Source: Pseudarthrobacter sp. (lineage in GTDB: Bacteria; Actinomycetota; Actinomycetes; Actinomycetales; Micrococcaceae). Taken from it: DNA of 8,086 nucleotides. Below are positions 5,409 to 8,086 of this stretch, in pieces. A program made the position numbers and the translations under genes. The stretch is taken from NCBI GenBank assembly GCA_013362385.1, contig JABFWC010000494.1, positions 1 to 8,086 on the forward strand, written 5' to 3'. Position 1 is the stretch's first letter; the number at the start of each line of letters is the position of its first letter. A model generated the notes under the pieces. The model was given only the letters and a program-made list of their open reading frames with translations. It made no database searches and was not told where the DNA came from.

Positions 5409-6893
5409 TCAATTACCCGCGTGGGCCTGCAGGAAGCTGTACACCTCGGTCTCATCCACGCCGGGGAAAGCTCCCGGAGGCATGGCGGCCAGGATGTGGG
5501 AGTGGGCACGGGCGGAAGGCCAGGCGTTCCCCGCCCATGCGCTGGCCAGCTCAGCGGGCGGACGTTTGCAGCAGGTGGGGTCGGGGCAGTTGGAGGTGGC
5601 CCGGGCAGTGGTCTCCCGCCCGCGGAACCACTTCACGTGCTGGTACGGCACACCGATGCTCAACGAGAACTCACCGCTTGCTGACCGTTCAGTCCTCGCG
5701 GTACACCAGTAGGTTCCGGACGGGGTATCCGTGTACTGGCTGTCAGCGCTGAACTTGTCCGGCACGTCGAACACTGCGCGTGATGTCCAGGCCTTGCACG
5801 ACGGCTGGCCCTCGATGGCGCCGGTGTGGTCCTGGGGAAAGTTCACGCCGTCGTTCTCGTAGGCCTTGTAGATGATGCCGCTCTGGTGTGTCTTCTGGAA
5901 ATGCGTGGTGATGCCCAGGTGTTTAGTGGCCAGGTTCGTGAAGCGGTGCGCGGCGGTCTCGTAGGAAACGGCGAACGCGTCCCGGATATCCTCCACCGCG
6001 ATCTCCTTGGCTGCCTTGGCTTTTTGCAGAAATTCGACGGTTGCCTGCTCGGGCAGGAGGAGCGCGGCGGCGAAATAGTTCGTGGCGACGCGCTGCGCCA
6101 GGAAGTCACCGTAGTTCCTGGGTGTCTCGTGGCCGAGGACGTAGTGGCCAAGGGCCTGCAGCAGCACCGAGCGTGGGTCATGGTCCTGCCGCTGGCTCTG
6201 CGTCAGGTAAATTTTGCGATTCTTCAAATCCGTCACGGACCGGGTGGAATGCGGCAAATCACCCACATGGTGCAGGGTGAAACCGAGGTGCGCGGCGATG
6301 TCTGCAATGACGTGCTGGCTCAGCGGACCGGCGGTGTACCCCACCTCCTTGAGGACCTTCTGCGCCTCGGCCTCGTACTCCGGGAAATAGTTCCCCCGCT
6401 CCCGCATCATGGCCCGCAGTTCACCGTTGGCACGGCGGGCTTCCTCGGGCGTGGCCACCTGCTCGTTCATCTTCCGCTCGAGCTCCTGCAGCAGCCCCAC
6501 CTGGGCCTCGAGCACATCCAGCGGAAGCCGCGAACTGATACGGATTTTCGGCAGGTTCAAGGATTCATAGAGCGGCCCGCGCTGGTACCGTTCCAGTTCG
6601 ATCTCCAGGGCAGCCCGGCGGCTGGGCGGCTCGGCGCCAAGGAGCTGGTCGATGCTGACGTTCAGGGCTGCAGCGAGGTGCTGGAGCAGCCCGAGTTTCG
6701 GTTCGCGCTTGCCGTTTTCCACCAGGCTGAGCTGGCTGGGGGCGGTTCCGACGGCGGCGCTCAAGTCATCGAGCGTCAGTCCGGCTTGCTTGCGCAGATG
6801 GCGGACGCGGCGGCCCAGCGAGATGACGTCCAGTTCCGCTGCGGCGGAGGACGGCGGCTGGGTGACGTCCCTGTTCCAGCTTGAAGGCGACAT
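5409..6893 (-). CDS. RamB-like XRE-family transcriptional regulator (HTH + degenerate ImmA/IrrE-type domain + DUF2083-like C-terminus)
   Basis: Predicted cytoplasmic DNA-binding regulator of acetate/glyoxylate metabolism, 494 aa, close to the roughly 470-480 aa of corynebacterial/mycobacterial RamB. The XRE helix-turn-helix is at about residues 26-85 (SLGRRVRHLRKQAGLTLDDL, TAPSQLSLVENGKREP). A helical linker follows (about 90-185). An ImmA/IrrE-like domain spans about 190-340, where the usual HELGH zinc motif reads QALGH (246-250), so peptidase activity is not expected. The C-terminal region has Cys residues C366, C397, C436, C441 and C442 (CPDPTCC), resembling the DUF2083 part of RamB-type proteins. 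Start choice is uncertain: ATG 6893 (MSPSSW) has no clear ribosome binding site, and ATG 6920 adds nine residues with GGAAAG only two bases upstream. Divergence from aceA strongly suggests it regulates aceA and itself, perhaps in response to an acyl-CoA or TCA intermediate (inference). Confidence 0.9.
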   Translation of the reverse strand: MSPSSWNRDVTQPPSSAAAELDVISLGRRVRHLRKQAGLTLDDLSAAVGTAPSQLSLVENGKREPKLGLLQHLAAALNVSIDQLLGAEPPSRRAALEIELERYQRGPLYESLNLPKIRISSRLPLDVLEAQVGLLQELERKMNEQVATPEEARRANGELRAMMRERGNYFPEYEAEAQKVLKEVGYTAGPLSQHVIADIAAHLGFTLHHVGDLPHSTRSVTDLKNRKIYLTQSQRQDHDPRSVLLQALGHYVLGHETPRNYGDFLAQRVATNYFAAALLLPEQATVEFLQKAKAAKEIAVEDIRDAFAVSYETAAHRFTNLATKHLGITTHFQKTHQSGIIYKAYENDGVNFPQDHTGAIEGQPSCKAWTSRAVFDVPDKFSADSQYTDTPSGTYWCTARTERSASGEFSLSIGVPYQHVKWFRGRETTARATSNCPDPTCCKRPPAELASAWAGNAWPSARAHSHILAAMPPGAFPGVDETEVYSFLQAHAGN

Positions 6894-6922
6894 TTCTGAA
6901 GAATACGTGAAGAACTGCATTT

Positions 6923-6969
6923 CTTTCCAGAGGTTTTCTCTGGAAAGGGCGTTGAAAGTGCTGAAAAGT
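6923..6969. promoter_or_regulatory. candidate operator cluster between the RamB-like gene and aceA: perfect 10-bp inverted repeat plus extra half-sites
   Basis: CTTTCCAGAG (6923-6932) and CTCTGGAAAG (6938-6947) form a perfect 10-bp inverted repeat with a 5-bp centre. Similar half-sites continue toward aceA: TTGAAAGTG (6952-6960) and CTGAAAAGT (6961-6969). The latter starts 21 bp, about two helical turns, from the CTGGAAAGG copy at 6940. The inverted repeat ends 2 bp upstream of the alternative regulator start at 6920, consistent with autoregulation. As RNA it would be a strong hairpin in the regulator leader. RamB autorepression is known in Corynebacterium glutamicum; applying it here is inference, and the published C. 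glutamicum RamB motif is not matched. Confidence 0.5.
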
Positions 6970-6992
6970 AGTCCACACGGAAAGAAACACCG

Positions 6993-7035
6993 CACCGGAT
7001 AAGCCGGTGGGAGCCTCAACGGCGCGGTTCCCACC
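6993..7035 (+). promoter_or_regulatory. overlapping, mutually exclusive hairpins in the aceA leader
   Basis: Hairpin A pairs CACCGG (6993-6998) with CCGGTG (7004-7009) around ATAAG. Hairpin B pairs GGTGGGAGCC (7006-7015) with GGTTCCCACC (7026-7035), ten pairs with one G-U, around a 10-nt loop. The two share 7006-7009 and cannot form together. The aceA ribosome binding site begins about 22 nt after hairpin B. No poly-U follows, so this is not an intrinsic terminator. Whether the region is transcribed depends on the unmapped aceA start site. Confidence 0.4.
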
Positions 7036-7069
7036 TACTCCGTCCGGAGCTCAATCAAGGAGATCAACG

Positions 7070-8086
7070 ATGACTGCAGCATTTGAGCCCGCCTCGCAGA
7101 CGCCCGAAGAGCAGGCCGCGGCCCTGGAGCTCGAGTGGGCCGCCAGCCCGCGCTGGGAAGGTGTGACCCGGGACTACTCAGCTTCCGACGTCGTCCGCCT
7201 CCGCGGCCGCGTCTCCGAAGAGCACACCCTGGCCCGGCGCGGCTCCGAGAAGCTGTGGAAGCAGCTCAGCGAGGAGCACAAGACCGGCGCCTACACCAAC
7301 GCCCTGGGCGCCCTGACCGGCAACCAGGCCGTGCAGCAGGTCAAGGCCGGCCTGCGCGCCATTTACCTCTCCGGCTGGCAGGTCGCCGCGGACGCCAACA
7401 ACTCCGGTCACACCTACCCGGACCAGTCCCTCTACCCGGCCAACTCCGTCCCGCAGGTGGTCCGCCGCATCAACAACGCCCTGCTCCGGGCGGACCAGAT
7501 CGAGTTCTCGGAAGGCATCCATACCGTTGAGGACTGGCTGGTCCCGATCGTCGCCGACGCCGAGGCCGGTTTCGGCGGCCCGCTGAACGCCTATGAGCTC
7601 ATGAAGTCCATGATCCAGGCCGGCGCCTCCGGCGTTCACTGGGAAGACCAGCTCGCCTCCGAAAAGAAGTGCGGCCACCTCGGCGGCAAGGTCCTCATCC
7701 CCACCCAGCAGCACATCCGGACCCTGAACGCCGCCCGCCTCGCGGCCGACGTCGCCGGCACCCCCACCGTCGTCATCGCCCGCACCGACGCCGAGGCCGC
7801 CACCCTGATCACCTCCGACGTCGACGAGCGCGACCAGGAATTCATCACCGGTGAGCGCACCGCGGAAGGCTTCTACAAGGTCCGCAACGGCATCGAACCC
7901 TGCATCGCCCGCGCCAAGGCCTACGCCCCCTACTCGGACCTGATCTGGATGGAAACCGGCACCCCGGACCTCGAACTCGCCCGCAAGTTCGCCGAAGCCG
8001 TCAAGGCCGACTTCCCGGACCAGATGCTCTCCTACAACTGCTCGCCGTCCTTCAACTGGCGCAAGCACCTGGACGACGACACCATC
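7070..8086 (+). CDS. aceA: isocitrate lyase, C-terminus cut by window edge
   Basis: Cytoplasmic enzyme of the glyoxylate shunt, splitting isocitrate to glyoxylate and succinate with Mg2+. The frame is open for 339 codons to the window edge, about three quarters of the usual 430-440 aa. ATG 7070 is preceded by AAGGAG with a 7-nt spacer. Landmarks are the substrate-loop [10 protein letters not shown] (101-110), [10 protein letters not shown] with D163 in the metal site, the catalytic KKCGH signature with C201, [11 protein letters not shown], and YNCSPSFNW (322-330). The sequence agrees closely with bacterial AceA throughout and shows no lesion. GC at third positions is very high, with few rare codons, as for a well-expressed core gene. 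It is divergent from the RamB-like regulator; a downstream aceB would be usual but lies outside the window. Confidence 0.97.
   Translation, partial: MTAAFEPASQTPEEQAAALELEWAASPRWEGVTRDYSASDVVRLRGRVSEEHTLARRGSEKLWKQLSEEHKTGAYTNALGALTGNQAVQQVKAGLRAIYLSGWQVAADANNSGHTYPDQSLYPANSVPQVVRRINNALLRADQIEFSEGIHTVEDWLVPIVADAEAGFGGPLNAYELMKSMIQAGASGVHWEDQLASEKKCGHLGGKVLIPTQQHIRTLNAARLAADVAGTPTVVIARTDAEAATLITSDVDERDQEFITGERTAEGFYKVRNGIEPCIARAKAYAPYSDLIWMETGTPDLELARKFAEAVKADFPDQMLSYNCSPSFNWRKHLDDDTI

Noticed and set aside
5826..6884. Long plus-strand frame opposite the RamB-like gene
   Set aside because: It is antisense to a gene with clear domains, its translation lacks recognisable motifs, and it mirrors the codon structure of the minus-strand gene.
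6894..7034. N-terminal extension of the RamB-like regulator to ATG 7034
   Set aside because: It would read through the inverted repeat and both aceA leader hairpins, has no ribosome binding site, and lies outside the family's domain layout.
6894..7069. Classical corynebacterial RamB site (A/GAACTTTGCAAA)
   Set aside because: No acceptable match on either strand; the nearest string, GAACTGCATTT, differs at too many positions.
7178..8068. Minus-strand frame opposite aceA (Gly/Val/Asp-rich, 296 codons)
   Set aside because: It is a shadow of the GC-rich aceA coding strand; its low-complexity composition is typical of such antisense frames.

Overview
The window looks like chromosome of a high-GC actinobacterium, most probably an Arthrobacter/Pseudarthrobacter-type member of the Micrococcaceae. 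This is inferred from GC-rich third codon positions, actinobacterial-style protein sequences, and a RamB-like regulator placed divergently next to isocitrate lyase. No RNA gene, insertion sequence, prophage or CRISPR array was seen.

Left part (1-4649) is a transport-and-sensing module. A KgtP-type 2-oxoglutarate/H+ symporter of the MHS branch of the MFS is on the minus strand and runs off the left edge. It is divergent from a tightly overlapping three-gene plus-strand operon: an OmpR/PhoB-type response regulator, a TctE-like membrane histidine kinase, and a TAXI-family solute-binding protein with a Tat-type lipoprotein signal. No TRAP permease gene accompanies the TAXI protein within the window. 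The simplest reading, which is inference, is that the TAXI protein presents a dicarboxylate-like ligand to the kinase and the response regulator then controls kgtP. The 236-bp divergent intergenic region holds a 10-bp-spaced direct repeat of the kind OmpR-family regulators bind, an inverted repeat enclosing it, and a CRP/GlxR-like site.

Middle part (4648-5407) looks more accessory. A short array of 32-bp-period GC-rich repeats, with an inverted copy at its right end, starts inside the stop codon of the TAXI gene. A lone perfect DnaA-box sequence follows, and then a small helical protein gene of unknown function with lower GC and rare codons (ATA, CTA).

Right part (5409-8086) is the glyoxylate-shunt control locus. 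A RamB-like regulator (XRE helix-turn-helix, degenerate ImmA/IrrE-type domain, Cys-containing C-terminus) is on the minus strand. Divergent from it is aceA (isocitrate lyase), which runs off the right edge. The 176-bp region between them carries a perfect 10-bp inverted repeat just upstream of the regulator, extra half-site copies toward aceA, and a pair of overlapping, mutually exclusive hairpins just ahead of the aceA ribosome binding site. Together the two ends concern uptake of C4/C5 acids and growth on two-carbon or acid substrates. The novelty candidates are the orphan TAXI-plus-kinase sensor arrangement, the 32-bp repeat element and the aceA leader structure.
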